In this document: positions 8,748 to 18,210 of the stretch, in pieces | How positions within the stretch are numbered: the stretch's first letter is position 1 | Layout of the letters: each line of letters starts with the position of its first letter | Assembly (NCBI GenBank): GCA_019057475.1 | Contig: DXJO01000006.1 | Span: 1 to 64,000, forward strand | Length of the DNA: 64,000 bases | Direction of reading: 5' to 3' | Source: Candidatus Thorarchaeota archaeon | Lineage (GTDB): Archaea; Asgardarchaeota; Thorarchaeia; Thorarchaeales; Thorarchaeaceae | Made by a program: the position numbers and the translations under genes | The notes under the pieces: model-generated | The model's database searches: none | What the model saw: the letters and a program-made list of their open reading frames with translations, nothing else | What the model was told of the DNA's origin: nothing

Positions 8748-9458
8748 TTGAGAGAGAAACTAGTGATTGCACATCGTGGAGCATCTGGCTATGCACCTGA
8801 AAACACTCTGAAAGCGTTCAAGACTGCATGGAAAATGAGCGCAGACATGATTGAACTTGATGCGCAGCAAACCTCAGACGGTTGTCTTGTATGCATTCAC
8901 GATTTCGAGTTGCCTAGGACAACAAACGGTGAAGGCTACGTTGGAGAGATCACATATCGTGAGATTAAGGAATTAGATGCGGGGCAGGGTGAAAAAGTGC
9001 CACTGCTGAGTGAGGTGCTCGATTTTGCAAGAGGCCGGATTGGAGTGAACATCGAGATCAAAGCTCTGAACGTTGAGAAACGAATTTTGGAGCTAGTTAC
9101 TGAACGTGAGATGCTTGACTCGGTCATGTTCTCCTCGTTCATGCACAACACGGTCAGAGTAGTCAAGAATCTCAATACTTCCGCAAGGACTGCAATCATA
9201 TTGTCCGAACCCAGAGATGATGCGGTACGTTACACTCTTGGTCTTGGAGCAAACGCCATCAACCCGCCTTTCGAAACCCTCACCCCAGAGCTTGTAATGA
9301 GCGCTCATGAAGCGCACCTCGAAGTATTCCCCTATACTATGAATGACGCTAGCTCCATGAGGAAGTTACTATCCATTGGAGTGGACGGTCTGATAACAGA
9401 TCTACCGGATGTTTGTGTGAAGGTCGTCGAAACCTTTCTCCAGAGCCAGGATGCTTAA
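8748..9458 (+). CDS. Glycerophosphodiester phosphodiesterase
   Basis: The 236-residue enzyme cleaves glycerophosphodiesters to sn-glycerol phosphate (glycerol-1-phosphate in an archaeon is possible) and an alcohol. Catalytic motifs are all present: HRGASGYAPENT near residue 8, ELD near 35, DGCLVCIHD near 43, and GVNIEIK near 85. The Glu/Asp pair for the divalent metal and the two catalytic histidines are intact. Length is standard for the cytosolic form, with no signal peptide. The start is TTG at 8748, ten bases after AAGGT; a GTG four codons in is the alternative. It faces an alpha/beta hydrolase gene whose stop lies one base away, which may hint at related lipid turnover. Confidence 0.93.
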   Translation: MREKLVIAHRGASGYAPENTLKAFKTAWKMSADMIELDAQQTSDGCLVCIHDFELPRTTNGEGYVGEITYREIKELDAGQGEKVPLLSEVLDFARGRIGVNIEIKALNVEKRILELVTEREMLDSVMFSSFMHNTVRVVKNLNTSARTAIILSEPRDDAVRYTLGLGANAINPPFETLTPELVMSAHEAHLEVFPYTMNDASSMRKLLSIGVDGLITDLPDVCVKVVETFLQSQDA

Positions 9459-9459
9459 C

Positions 9460-10227
9460 TCATTTTTGAGCGGACGCAATAACTCTCTCTAGGAACGGAG
9501 GGATGTGTGAATAAGCAATGCTTCTAGTGGGATGACAGGGTATGACATGTTCTGCCCCCTCAATCATGTGAATCTCCTTGATATCTGAGGATATGCCATC
9601 GTACACAATGCGTGCATTCTTGGGGGAGATGGTTTTATCATCCGTCCCTTGCATAATGAGCGCGGGCACCGCTACCTTATGCATAACGTTTCGCACGTCC
9701 TTTGTCATCTTGAGAAACTCTGAATATGCACTTAGCGGCTCCTTGGCATACTTGGTTCTTTGCAAGTCATAGCCATGGGTTTTCTGTATCTTCTCTAGGT
9801 CAACAGATTTGAACTTCATGAACAACTTCAGAATTGGAAGAAGCTTTGCAGCTGTTGAGAAGATGCGGACAGCTGGTGAGATCAGAACAATGCCGTCAAT
9901 GTCATCTTCTCTCGAGGCAAGCTGTAGAGTCAATGCTCCACCCATAGAGAACCCTGCAACGAACAGATGCTTCGGATTCCAAGACTTCACTACATCAAGT
10001 CCATCGGATGCCGCTTTGAACCAATCATGTCGAGACTTCTTCGACAAGTCCTCTGGACTGGTTTCGTGTCCTGCAATCCTTACTGCATAGGATGATATGC
10101 CTTTCTCTGCTAAGAACTGCCCGAGACTGGCAATTTCATCAGGTGCAGCGCAGAAGCCATGAACAAGCAGAAAAGCCACGTTGGCGCCATCCGGGCGAAG
10201 TGCAACTCCGTGTTCCGGCTGATTCAA
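9460..10227 (-). CDS. Alpha/beta hydrolase, carboxylesterase/monoacylglycerol lipase type
   Basis: This 255-residue enzyme resembles the Est30/monoacylglycerol lipase group, which hydrolyses short carboxylic or glycerol esters. The oxyanion segment LLVHGFCAAPDE is near residue 20, the nucleophile elbow GFSMGG near 93, an acid residue in DDKTISP near 200, and the base in AEHVIPCH near 227. No signal peptide is visible, so it acts in the cytosol. The frame has no ATG; a TTG at 10227 follows GAAAAGG and is the best start. It lies 39 bp downstream of a large membrane protein gene on the same strand, and a shared transcript is likely. Confidence 0.88.
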   Translation of the reverse strand: MNQPEHGVALRPDGANVAFLLVHGFCAAPDEIASLGQFLAEKGISSYAVRIAGHETSPEDLSKKSRHDWFKAASDGLDVVKSWNPKHLFVAGFSMGGALTLQLASREDDIDGIVLISPAVRIFSTAAKLLPILKLFMKFKSVDLEKIQKTHGYDLQRTKYAKEPLSAYSEFLKMTKDVRNVMHKVAVPALIMQGTDDKTISPKNARIVYDGISSDIKEIHMIEGAEHVIPCHPTRSIAYSHIPPFLERVIASAQK

Positions 10228-10266
10228 CGTTGTTTCCAGCCTTTTCAGGGTTTCTTTTTCATATTG

Positions 10267-12252
10267 CTAAGCTTTCATGATAGCTTCTTTGCGAGATACG
10301 AATTTGAAGCCTTGTTTCAGCATCCCCAGCCTGACGCCAGCTATCAACCACGAAAAAGTGAAGAGTATCTCAAGACTTACCACAAGCACCACGAGCAAAG
10401 TAAGCACTGCTGCAATATCAAAGATAGATGGAAACACGGAAAAGACGCCCAACACTACGACTGCAGTGATTGCGCCAAGCAGTACTCCCACTATCGCAAT
10501 TATCCTCATTAGCTGCCCTTCCAACTCATGTCCTGCATTTTCAACTTCCCTAGCAAGACTAAGGATTAGCGAGAGGACAAGCATGAAAGTGATGGCATAA
10601 AACGCCCACAGCATTGCTGCAGCTGTGTTTGCCATGTGTACTACTCCCACGGCTAATGAGGACATCGGGATGGTTAATGCAAAAATTAAGCTGAACGAAC
10701 CAAGCATCCCGACCATACCCATCTCCTTGCCATGAGCATACCCAGCTATCACTACATTCTTTGTTAGCAAAATAGCCATGGGTAACATTAGAATCGTGGC
10801 TGCTTGAACGTATGGATCAACTCCGGGGAACAACGTAATGTTGAACCATCTATGGGTTGGCCATACTGCAGCTGGACCACTCCCAGTGCCGCCAACCATG
10901 AATAGCGCAAACGTGATGGAGCTTATAATACTCACAACAACCGTTAGGAATCCTTGTGAAAATGATGTGAGGCCTCTGATTTTAGTTTCAATCATCAATA
11001 GTGCTTGTGTAATAAGAATGGCAATCCACGGAATTACGATAAAGCCAGATAGCACATATGGATGGACCATTATGCTTGCGGCAGCAAACATTAGAGGAAG
11101 TCCAACGATGACATCAGTCTTGCCGGCGTATATCGAACCCATGAGGAACAATACTGCAGTTGGACAGGCGACAAGGAATAGTGCATAATTGGGAGCAACC
11201 GTTTGGAGCATGGTTCCTGCTTGACCTGCAGCGAACACTCCAAGTGCCGCAGCGGATAGCATAAGCCACTTGGTGCCGCCCTTAATGACATCAGCGCCTA
11301 TGTGTGCAGCACGAAGCTCTCTAGCTCCGAGTCGAGGTGCCAGCATGACCCAGAACATCATTGAAAGACAGAGCGCATAGACAAATGCCGGATCCGTTAC
11401 ATATGTGGTAGCATCAGCCATCGTGCTCCACGGGCGCCAGATCTCAGTGGATGTCGATTCAGCTAGAGAGAAAGCTCCGAAGACGATTGCAGCGGTGCCA
11501 ACGATAATTGTAAGCAGACCGGTAATCCCGAACGCGAACTTTGCAGTTTCAGAGCTCCGCGCATACTCTCTTATGGATGCTATTGGGGACCACCAGAATT
11601 TCACGACCATTAACTGTCCAATGAGTAGCATCACGTAAGCAGCGGTAGTCACAATCACGGCAAAAGACGCAACCTCTGGGTTTGCGATTGAGTAGTTGTG
11701 AATCCCCATTCCAATGGCCAGTACTGGAATCCAGAATGCATTCAAGATTCCTGCAAGAAGCCCAGTGTACGTCTTCGTCGAGTCCACGTAGACAATTGAC
11801 CAAAGCTGCCACAGAATGGCGAAGATTGAGCCAAGTGCAGCGAGATTAATCACGTAGGATGCAACCTGTCCTGGAAGGTTCCACAGCTCGCCCCCTACAG
11901 GTATGAGAATCACAAGAGGAATGCCGACCAAGAATGTCAACAGGAGTACTGTCGGATATCCAGATTCAAGACGCCTTCTTAAAGATCCAGAACCTATGAG
12001 CTGGACAAATAGTGAAATAACTAGGAGTGCAACGAAGGCTGTCGAAGTCCAGTAGTAAATCGGATTCTTCAGAGTGAGTGCTCCGATTGAAGGAATTGGA
12101 AGCAGCGCTGTACCGGATATTATACCAAGCCCAGCTGCGGCCATGCCAAGAAACCCTCCAATACCTGCAATCTTGCTGAGCTGTCCTGATGATTGCATTG
12201 GCGGCGGAGGAGTTCTAGATACAATACGTTCTGTTGATTCTGTCTGTGCCAT
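10267..12252 (-). CDS. Large polytopic membrane protein (~18 helices), unknown family
   Basis: I do not recognise this 661-residue protein. After about 25 polar residues with a run of prolines, it contains about 18 hydrophobic segments almost without loops, ending in a basic tail (FVSRKEAIMKA). It has no nucleotide-binding or catalytic motif. Loops are short, and charged residues within helices are rare. The size and helix number recall large transporters or complex-I-like antiporter subunits, but I see none of their conserved lysine/glutamate patterns. It is encoded just upstream of an alpha/beta hydrolase. The ATG start is clear and the C-terminus complete. Possibly an Asgard-specific transporter; uncertain. 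Confidence 0.75.
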   Translation of the reverse strand: MAQTESTERIVSRTPPPPMQSSGQLSKIAGIGGFLGMAAAGLGIISGTALLPIPSIGALTLKNPIYYWTSTAFVALLVISLFVQLIGSGSLRRRLESGYPTVLLLTFLVGIPLVILIPVGGELWNLPGQVASYVINLAALGSIFAILWQLWSIVYVDSTKTYTGLLAGILNAFWIPVLAIGMGIHNYSIANPEVASFAVIVTTAAYVMLLIGQLMVVKFWWSPIASIREYARSSETAKFAFGITGLLTIIVGTAAIVFGAFSLAESTSTEIWRPWSTMADATTYVTDPAFVYALCLSMMFWVMLAPRLGARELRAAHIGADVIKGGTKWLMLSAAALGVFAAGQAGTMLQTVAPNYALFLVACPTAVLFLMGSIYAGKTDVIVGLPLMFAAASIMVHPYVLSGFIVIPWIAILITQALLMIETKIRGLTSFSQGFLTVVVSIISSITFALFMVGGTGSGPAAVWPTHRWFNITLFPGVDPYVQAATILMLPMAILLTKNVVIAGYAHGKEMGMVGMLGSFSLIFALTIPMSSLAVGVVHMANTAAAMLWAFYAITFMLVLSLILSLAREVENAGHELEGQLMRIIAIVGVLLGAITAVVVLGVFSVFPSIFDIAAVLTLLVVLVVSLEILFTFSWLIAGVRLGMLKQGFKFVSRKEAIMKA

Positions 12253-12431
12253 CGATTAGAACCTCATTTGGTGATGGTCATCCCTGTTGGTCGGTTTACC
12301 ATTCTGCGGGGGATAAAAGGATTGCGGAGTGCGTCCGGACCTACAGCTCTGGAATGCAATGGAACAAGCATCTGTCCAGCAAGCTTCTTACCGGTACGTA
12401 AAAAAGGGGACTAACACAACGGGACTCGGTG

Positions 12432-12590
12432 ATGTGTGAATTGTCTCCTGATTTCGAATTTTATGTAAAGGGAAAGAAAATAATGATGAACGAGTTCGTT
12501 GAGAATGTCATACATGACGTGATTATTGCAATTGTATCACATCTTCACGACGTTGACCTCAAGACCATTGAGAAAATTGAGATATCCTAG
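12432..12590 (+). CDS. Small 52-residue protein upstream of AOR
   Basis: The reading frame starts at ATG 12432 and stays open to TAG at 12590. The product begins MCELSPDFEFYVKGKKI and contains NEFVENVIHDVIIAIVSHL, then an acidic end. It looks like a small folded alpha/beta protein rather than noise: short beta hairpin, amphipathic helix, final strand. It ends 41 bp before the AOR gene and points the same way, so both are probably co-transcribed. Similar small proteins occur next to molybdopterin-enzyme genes in other archaea, which is from memory and not certain. No catalytic motif is seen. Confidence 0.5.
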   Translation: MCELSPDFEFYVKGKKIMMNEFVENVIHDVIIAIVSHLHDVDLKTIEKIEIS

Positions 12591-12631
12591 ATGATTTGGA
12601 TCGATTACGAAAGAGGACGTGAACTAGCAGA

Positions 12632-14452
12632 ATGTCCCCTGATTGTTACAGCGGCCGAGTGCTTTGGATTGACCTAACATCCGAAAGCACAAGAGAAGAG
12701 AACTTGGATTCGTCCATCTATGAGAACTTCATCGGCGGAAAGGGATTAGGCGCCTATCTGCTGTATAAAGAACTTGAAGCAGGCATAGATGCATTGGGTC
12801 CAGACAATGTACTCCTGTTCCTTTCTGGACCCCTTCAGGGACTTCCTGCTCCCAATGTGGGGCGGTGGGCCTTGGTTACCAAGTCACCTCTGACAGGTCT
12901 CTTTCTGGATTCACACAGCGGTGGTGCTCTTGGAAGAGAACTAAAGAAAGCGGGCTATGATGCAGTAGGTATCAAAGGAAGGTCGAAGCGGCCAACGTAC
13001 CTAATCATTGATGACGGTTCGGTAGCATTTGAAGGAGCTGACGACCTTTGGGGAATGGGCGTTCATGCTGCAACTAGAAGCTTACAAGAGAAGAATGCAA
13101 AGGGCTCTTCAGTTTATGTGATTGGTCCTGCAGGGGAAAACCAAGTACTATTCGCAGTCGGCTGTACAGAACTTGCGCATCAAACTGGTCGTGGCGGCGC
13201 TGGGGCTGTGATGGGCTCGAAGAATCTGAAAGCAATGGTCGCACGTGGCACCAAGATGATTGCAGGTGCAGATGTTGACACGATTCGCAAAATCAACAGA
13301 GCCGTAATCAAGGGCTGGAACGCGAAGGTAGACTATGGCTTCAAGGATTATGGTACTGCCTTTCTAGTAGAATTCGCTAACAGCATGGGACATTACCCCA
13401 CACGGAACTCGCAGAACGGCTACTTCGATGAGTATAGACGGATTGATCCCGCAACAATGGAAGAGAAATGGGGGCTTGGAACACACCAGTCGTGTCCTCA
13501 CTGCATTATGAGATGTACGCGAGCCTACAAGACCGAAGCTCCAGACGGAAGCGGAGCTGAGGTTGAGTCAACAGTTGAGTACGAAACATTGGGCCTTCTT
13601 GGGGGCAACATTGGAGTGAGCGATCCCCAAGCCATCCTTAAGATGAATTATCTTTGCGATGATTTGGGTCTCGACACTGTTAGCACTGGCGGAAGCATAG
13701 GCTTCGCAATGGAGGCTTACGAACGTGGGATGCTCTCCGCCACGGGTATCGGCATTCCACTCAGATTTGGTGACGCCGATGCTGCAATTCAGCTCATCAA
13801 GATGATTGCATCCCGTGAAGGATTTGGCAAGACCCTATCCTATGGTGTTCGAGCGGCTTCAATGGAGATAGGGAAAGGAAGCGAGAGCTTTGCAGTCCAT
13901 GTAAAGGGTCTCGAGGTGCCGGCTTGGGACCCGCGCGGAAAGAAAGGCTTAGGGTTGTCTTATGCGACAGCTGAAGTCGGGGCGAGCCATTTGAGAGGTT
14001 GGCCTGCCACCGTTGATCCTCCTTCCGAATCCGCTCTTGATGTCATAGACTCAATGGTGACGGCACGTGACGACAAAGTTCTCACAGACTCCCTTATCGT
14101 CTGCCATTTCACTTACCATCTTCCATTGCCCCATGAACAGAAGATAATACTGCTAAACGCCGCAACAGGCTTCGATTACAATGAGTCGAGCATAAGCTCA
14201 TTCGCTCACAGAGTTGCTACTCTGACTCGAATGTTCAATGTCCGGGAGGGCATATCCCGCAAGGATGATATCTTGCCAGAGAGGTTCTGGGAACCGCAAA
14301 AGCATGGTCCGAGAGAAGGGATGAGCGCATTCGTGGACAAGGCTGATTTCGAAGCCTCGCTGGATAAATTCTATGAGCTCCGTGGTTGGGACAGGAACGG
14401 ACGCCCCACTATCGATACAATCAATACCCTGGGTCTTGAGAGTATCGTATAA
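12632..14452 (+). CDS. Tungsten-containing aldehyde ferredoxin oxidoreductase family protein
   Basis: This 606-residue enzyme oxidises aldehydes to acids with ferredoxin, using a tungsten bis-pterin cofactor and one [4Fe-4S] cluster. The N-terminal domain has NFIGGKGLGAYLL and the pterin-binding GRGGAGAVMGSKNLKA (near residue 190). The Fe-S ligands are CPHCIMRC (near 288) plus a cysteine around residue 490 (IVCHFT). DDLGLDTVSTGG is the second cofactor contact. The length is the classic AOR/FOR size. The ATG start is standard. A small ORF lies directly upstream. The exact aldehyde cannot be told from sequence. A longer paralog is at 41301-43484. Confidence 0.92.
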   Translation: MSPDCYSGRVLWIDLTSESTREENLDSSIYENFIGGKGLGAYLLYKELEAGIDALGPDNVLLFLSGPLQGLPAPNVGRWALVTKSPLTGLFLDSHSGGALGRELKKAGYDAVGIKGRSKRPTYLIIDDGSVAFEGADDLWGMGVHAATRSLQEKNAKGSSVYVIGPAGENQVLFAVGCTELAHQTGRGGAGAVMGSKNLKAMVARGTKMIAGADVDTIRKINRAVIKGWNAKVDYGFKDYGTAFLVEFANSMGHYPTRNSQNGYFDEYRRIDPATMEEKWGLGTHQSCPHCIMRCTRAYKTEAPDGSGAEVESTVEYETLGLLGGNIGVSDPQAILKMNYLCDDLGLDTVSTGGSIGFAMEAYERGMLSATGIGIPLRFGDADAAIQLIKMIASREGFGKTLSYGVRAASMEIGKGSESFAVHVKGLEVPAWDPRGKKGLGLSYATAEVGASHLRGWPATVDPPSESALDVIDSMVTARDDKVLTDSLIVCHFTYHLPLPHEQKIILLNAATGFDYNESSISSFAHRVATLTRMFNVREGISRKDDILPERFWEPQKHGPREGMSAFVDKADFEASLDKFYELRGWDRNGRPTIDTINTLGLESIV

Positions 14453-14584
14453 CAAGTTTCACAGAGTTGGCGAAGGTATACAACTTACTTTTAATACTGA
14501 GATAACGGGAACCATTGAACGAGTTGATGAGGAGGACCTACGATAACCGATAACCCCGGACCGACCAGAAGGCCACACGTACCA

Positions 14585-15835
14585 TTGATTGATGCTGACA
14601 TCACTCCCCGTCTCTCTGATTATTCCAAGATGTCCAATGAGAAGGTGCTTTTTCTCCTCAATAGGGGCACAGGAGTGTCTCCCTATTCTCATCAGTTCAT
14701 GCCGGAGGAGATAGATCCCCAGATACTCTCAGGATTCATTTCAGCCATCACTAGTTTCATGGACGAAGCATCAGGACCAGAGAAGACACATCTTCAAACA
14801 GTCGACAGCTCAGACGCCTCGTTTCTTCTGGTGGGGGGGGATTGGATAATCGGAGTCTTGTCAGTTTCGAGGGAAACAAACGAGGCCCGCAGTAAGCTCC
14901 GGCGGGTTGTTAGGGAGTTTGAGGAACAGTTCTCGTCGCTCAAGAATGCAGATGGCTTCGAGCTCAGTATGTTCAAGGGCTTCGACAGATTCGTGATGGA
15001 TCTTTTCCTATCTGACAGAATATCGGAACGAACGCTTATTCTCAAGGGCTGGGACTGGCCTAAATTCTGTCGTTCGTTTGACGTTCCCAGTGAGAGTATT
15101 AGAGTAAACAAGCTCCTGAATCAAGCCGAAGACAAGCAATCAGTTATGCAGGTAGCTCAGTCACAAGGGTTGAGCTTAGACGAAGCTATTAGCCTCGTGT
15201 CAATTGCATTTTGGAAGAATGCTCTCTATCTAAACTACGTGCCTTCAGACAATGACATACTTGCTCTCTCAGAAGGCTCATCAACAGTTTTGTTCAGGAA
15301 AGAGAACCCCCTTGAGCTATCGCCCGAAACGGTCAGAATTTTGGGCGCCTTGGATGGTCGCAGACCGCTGTCCATATCTTTAAAAATGCTCGGTGGCCAA
15401 GGTGTGGAAAGAGTCCTTCTGGAACTTGGCAGCCTGATCAATAGAGGATACCTTCAGAATATATCACTTGAAAGAAGATTGGTCCTTGTCAACGAGTGCA
15501 TTCTTTCTCAGCTCTTTCAAATTTGTATTCAGGCTATGGGGGCTGGAAAGGCAACTATGAGCCTCTATGCTGCAATTAAGGCAAGGGTTGAAACAAATCC
15601 ATGGACCAGTAGAATCAGACTTGTAGAGGGCGCCATAGGACACAGTGTAATTGATGTGAGCATGACCCCTGCGGATCTAGATGACCTGTCTGCTGCCTTG
15701 GAGCTTCTAACAAACGATCTCGAAAAAGAGCTGGGCAGAGTGTCTGGAAAAAGTAACGCCAAATCGATGCTACTCTCAGTGAGAAAACATTGTCGCGAGA
15801 GTTGGAGACCCCATATCGGAATTGCATTCTTCTGA
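14585..15835 (+). CDS. Longin-like domain protein with putative winged helix, unknown function
   Basis: The first 100 residues match the N-terminal pattern of two proteins encoded at 19256-21567: a YSH-type strand, then PQILSGFISAITSFMDEAS, then strands and a helix. This resembles longin or roadblock-like modules that Asgard archaea encode in numbers and that in eukaryotes serve vesicle traffic and GTPase regulation. A winged-helix-like section (LDGRRPLSISLKMLGG) follows near residue 265, then an unassigned C-terminal domain. The only standard start is TTG at 14585, yet GGAGGA at 14531 points to a start near 14543, where in-frame codons are ACG and ATA. The gene converges with the PAS protein gene. 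Confidence 0.65.
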   Translation: MIDADITPRLSDYSKMSNEKVLFLLNRGTGVSPYSHQFMPEEIDPQILSGFISAITSFMDEASGPEKTHLQTVDSSDASFLLVGGDWIIGVLSVSRETNEARSKLRRVVREFEEQFSSLKNADGFELSMFKGFDRFVMDLFLSDRISERTLILKGWDWPKFCRSFDVPSESIRVNKLLNQAEDKQSVMQVAQSQGLSLDEAISLVSIAFWKNALYLNYVPSDNDILALSEGSSTVLFRKENPLELSPETVRILGALDGRRPLSISLKMLGGQGVERVLLELGSLINRGYLQNISLERRLVLVNECILSQLFQICIQAMGAGKATMSLYAAIKARVETNPWTSRIRLVEGAIGHSVIDVSMTPADLDDLSAALELLTNDLEKELGRVSGKSNAKSMLLSVRKHCRESWRPHIGIAFF

Positions 15836-15837
15836 AA

Positions 15838-17646
15838 TTAGCTACCTGCCGGTTCCTCTTCACAGGACATAAGCAACATATTCGTTACACTTAACCTGAG
15901 CTCATCCTCCGACACGGAGCCGGTTAGCGTCGTTTTGCAGATGCGGATTGTCGGGAGTGCAGGAAGATCCTCCGCGGATAGCCCAGATTCGGGGTCATCG
16001 ATATTGATTACCTCCATAATGAAATGGTTCAAGCCCATCTCGTCCAGAATCCCAAGGAGCGCATTATGAACTGGGCCGCAGAAGATACAATGATCGGACT
16101 TGTAGAAGGTGATGCATGCGGCTTTTCCGCACGGAGTCAGCATTGACTCGCTCCACGCAGGAAGAGAAATAACGAACCTGCATCCTTGTGACTGATCTCC
16201 TATCACTCTGTCCTCGACCCATACTCGTCCGTCAAGGCTGCTTATTGTTTGATCTACTAGGGTTAGTCCCAGTCCTCGTCCAGCCGCCTGCTTACCTTGA
16301 GCTCCAGTTCGTTTGAAGATAGTTTCTTTCATGCTGTCCGGTATTCCAGGGCCTTTGTCAATAAACTCAATATTGACTGCCCTCCCGAAATCATCGAATC
16401 TAGCATTAACTTCAAGCTCGACCTCCTCATGTGGGTCGTACAGAAGTGCGTTATGGATGATGTTGAAGAAGGCGCTCCAGAGATACATATGACCTAAGAC
16501 CTCGAATGCATCATCCTCGATATTCGAAGTAATCTTCAGCGTCTTCGACGGGACATCTCTGCTGGCCTCTGTCACAGCTCGCCTGAAATGAGGATAAAGG
16601 TCGGTTTTTTCTGGTACGGGAGGTGCGTTCTTTATTGCAATTAGCGCACGCATGTTCGCTATCATTCTGGCGGCTCGTCTAACATTCATGGCTGTTTCAT
16701 TAACGGATGACTGAACGTTTGCAGGCAGCTTTACTAGAGAATTAACAAGATCCAGAGTATAAGTTGTGTTTTGATTGACGCTGTTTAGGTCTTGAGTCAT
16801 TACATCGAGATACAGCTCAGCTCGATCTATCGCGCTACTTTCTCTTGCTTCCGCCGCCTTCCTCCTATCGATGTTTAGTGCCATGAAACCTATTTCAGAG
16901 CGCTTTGCCGCATCAGCTGAGAGCGGGTTGGAAGCAATGTTCACCCACACAAAGTGGCCATCTATATGCTGCATTTGTATTTCCACATCTCTCAGTGCCC
17001 TCCCACGAAGTATCTCTCGTATTGCCTGCTGGCCGGAGCATTTCTCATCCTCAGCGATGAACGCCTTGATGTTCAAACCGACCATGTTCTTAGTTTCGTA
17101 TCCAAGCAGCTTCTCAGCTGCCTCATTGGCATCCTGAATAACTCCCTTTGGACTTAGGGTGAAGATGGCTAATGGTGAGGAGTCGTAAAGCCCCCGGAAC
17201 CGAGTTTCTGATTCCTCGGCTGCTTCCTTGAGAGACAAGCTTTTCGTAACATCTCTGATGATTGCTACAACAGCAGGCGAATCGTGGAGTATGAAGTCAT
17301 TGGTGCTTACATCCACGCTGATTAGTTCACCATCTTTTCGCTGAAGCCGTGTATGGAAGTTATCTCGCCCCTTTTTCTCGCCAATGAATGCTTGCAGCTT
17401 CTCCGGGTGATATCGGTGTTCCAGAGGGTCGATAAGCTCATCAATGAACAGCCCTTCTGCGGTTTCACGTTGATACTTTAGCATTTTTGCGAATGCTTCA
17501 TTCGCGAATACTACCTCCTCATCTTGGATGACTGCTATCCCGTCATTAGCCATCTCCAAGATGCCGCGAAGAAGGTCTTCGCTACGCGAGGTCATATCTT
17601 GATCACCAGACGATGGAGAACTGTCGTGTGGGCGCTTCTTCACCAA
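15838..17646 (-). CDS. PAS-PAS-HATPase kinase-like protein with C-terminal thioredoxin-like domain
   Basis: The 602-residue protein has PAS domains at about 26-135 and 145-260, a dimer helix at 270-340, a GHKL ATPase at 350-505 (N box FFNIIHNALLY, G1 DKGPGIP, G2 GRGLGLTLV), and a final ~95 residues resembling thioredoxin/glutaredoxin, with CIFC near residue 520 followed by a cis-proline-like LPALPTIRI. In archaeal relatives the helix before the ATPase carries a phospho-accepting His; here the aligned site reads MTQDLN, with Gln. It may therefore be a redox-sensing ATPase or act without His transfer. The TTG start has GAGGT upstream. No response regulator is adjacent. Confidence 0.85.
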   Translation of the reverse strand: MVKKRPHDSSPSSGDQDMTSRSEDLLRGILEMANDGIAVIQDEEVVFANEAFAKMLKYQRETAEGLFIDELIDPLEHRYHPEKLQAFIGEKKGRDNFHTRLQRKDGELISVDVSTNDFILHDSPAVVAIIRDVTKSLSLKEAAEESETRFRGLYDSSPLAIFTLSPKGVIQDANEAAEKLLGYETKNMVGLNIKAFIAEDEKCSGQQAIREILRGRALRDVEIQMQHIDGHFVWVNIASNPLSADAAKRSEIGFMALNIDRRKAAEARESSAIDRAELYLDVMTQDLNSVNQNTTYTLDLVNSLVKLPANVQSSVNETAMNVRRAARMIANMRALIAIKNAPPVPEKTDLYPHFRRAVTEASRDVPSKTLKITSNIEDDAFEVLGHMYLWSAFFNIIHNALLYDPHEEVELEVNARFDDFGRAVNIEFIDKGPGIPDSMKETIFKRTGAQGKQAAGRGLGLTLVDQTISSLDGRVWVEDRVIGDQSQGCRFVISLPAWSESMLTPCGKAACITFYKSDHCIFCGPVHNALLGILDEMGLNHFIMEVINIDDPESGLSAEDLPALPTIRICKTTLTGSVSEDELRLSVTNMLLMSCEEEPAGS

Positions 17647-17763
17647 CTACGAGTACCTCTTTCAGACTATTGTGCAGCGTGGAGGTTGCTGCCAGCAAGA
17701 AAAAAACTTGCCTATTGAAGCTTCTCAGCATGGGCCTAGAGATGATATGGGCATATTGAGCAT

Positions 17764-18210
17764 CTAAAACAATCTTGGTCGGAAATCCTTCCTCAGATGA
17801 ACCTTTTTGTGATTCTCCTTGAAACCGGAGCTAAGGTATATCTGGATTAGGTCAGCTCGTTTTTCGCTCACAATTGTATCAAGAACTCGGAGCCCCTTCT
17901 CCTCGGCAATCTTTGCTATCTTCTGCAACATTCTTGTACCTAGAATGGTTTCCTCCAATTCATCTTCTATTTCGAAGTGCTGAATGTGTCCAACCAAGCC
18001 AATTGATGGATCTTTCCCCACGTCGAGTTTTAGTGATGCTACGATCAACTCCCCTGCAACTGCAACCACGTACATCGTTTCCTTTGGTGCACCTTGGGTC
18101 AGCAGAACATTCCGAGTCGATAGATCGTGGAACCTGATTCCTTCTCTGGAATAGAACTCCTCGAGTGCGGTTCTATCATGTGCTGTTGCGGGACGTACGT
18201 CAATCTCCAT
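17764..18210 (-). CDS. GNAT-family N-acetyltransferase-like protein
   Basis: This 148-residue protein has the GNAT layout: RPATAHDRTALEEFY at the N-terminus, a central strand YVVAVAGELIVASLKLDV, then IQHFEIEDELEETILGTRML as the strand-loop-helix that binds the acetyl-CoA pyrophosphate. The usual QxxGxG/A loop is weak here (ETILGTRM), so acetyl-CoA binding is likely but not certain. The final part (YLSSGFKENHKK) is the standard GNAT C-terminus. Substrate is unknown. It is a single gene upstream of the PAS protein on the same strand, with about 120 bp between. Confidence 0.75.
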   Translation of the reverse strand: MEIDVRPATAHDRTALEEFYSREGIRFHDLSTRNVLLTQGAPKETMYVVAVAGELIVASLKLDVGKDPSIGLVGHIQHFEIEDELEETILGTRMLQKIAKIAEEKGLRVLDTIVSEKRADLIQIYLSSGFKENHKKVHLRKDFRPRLF

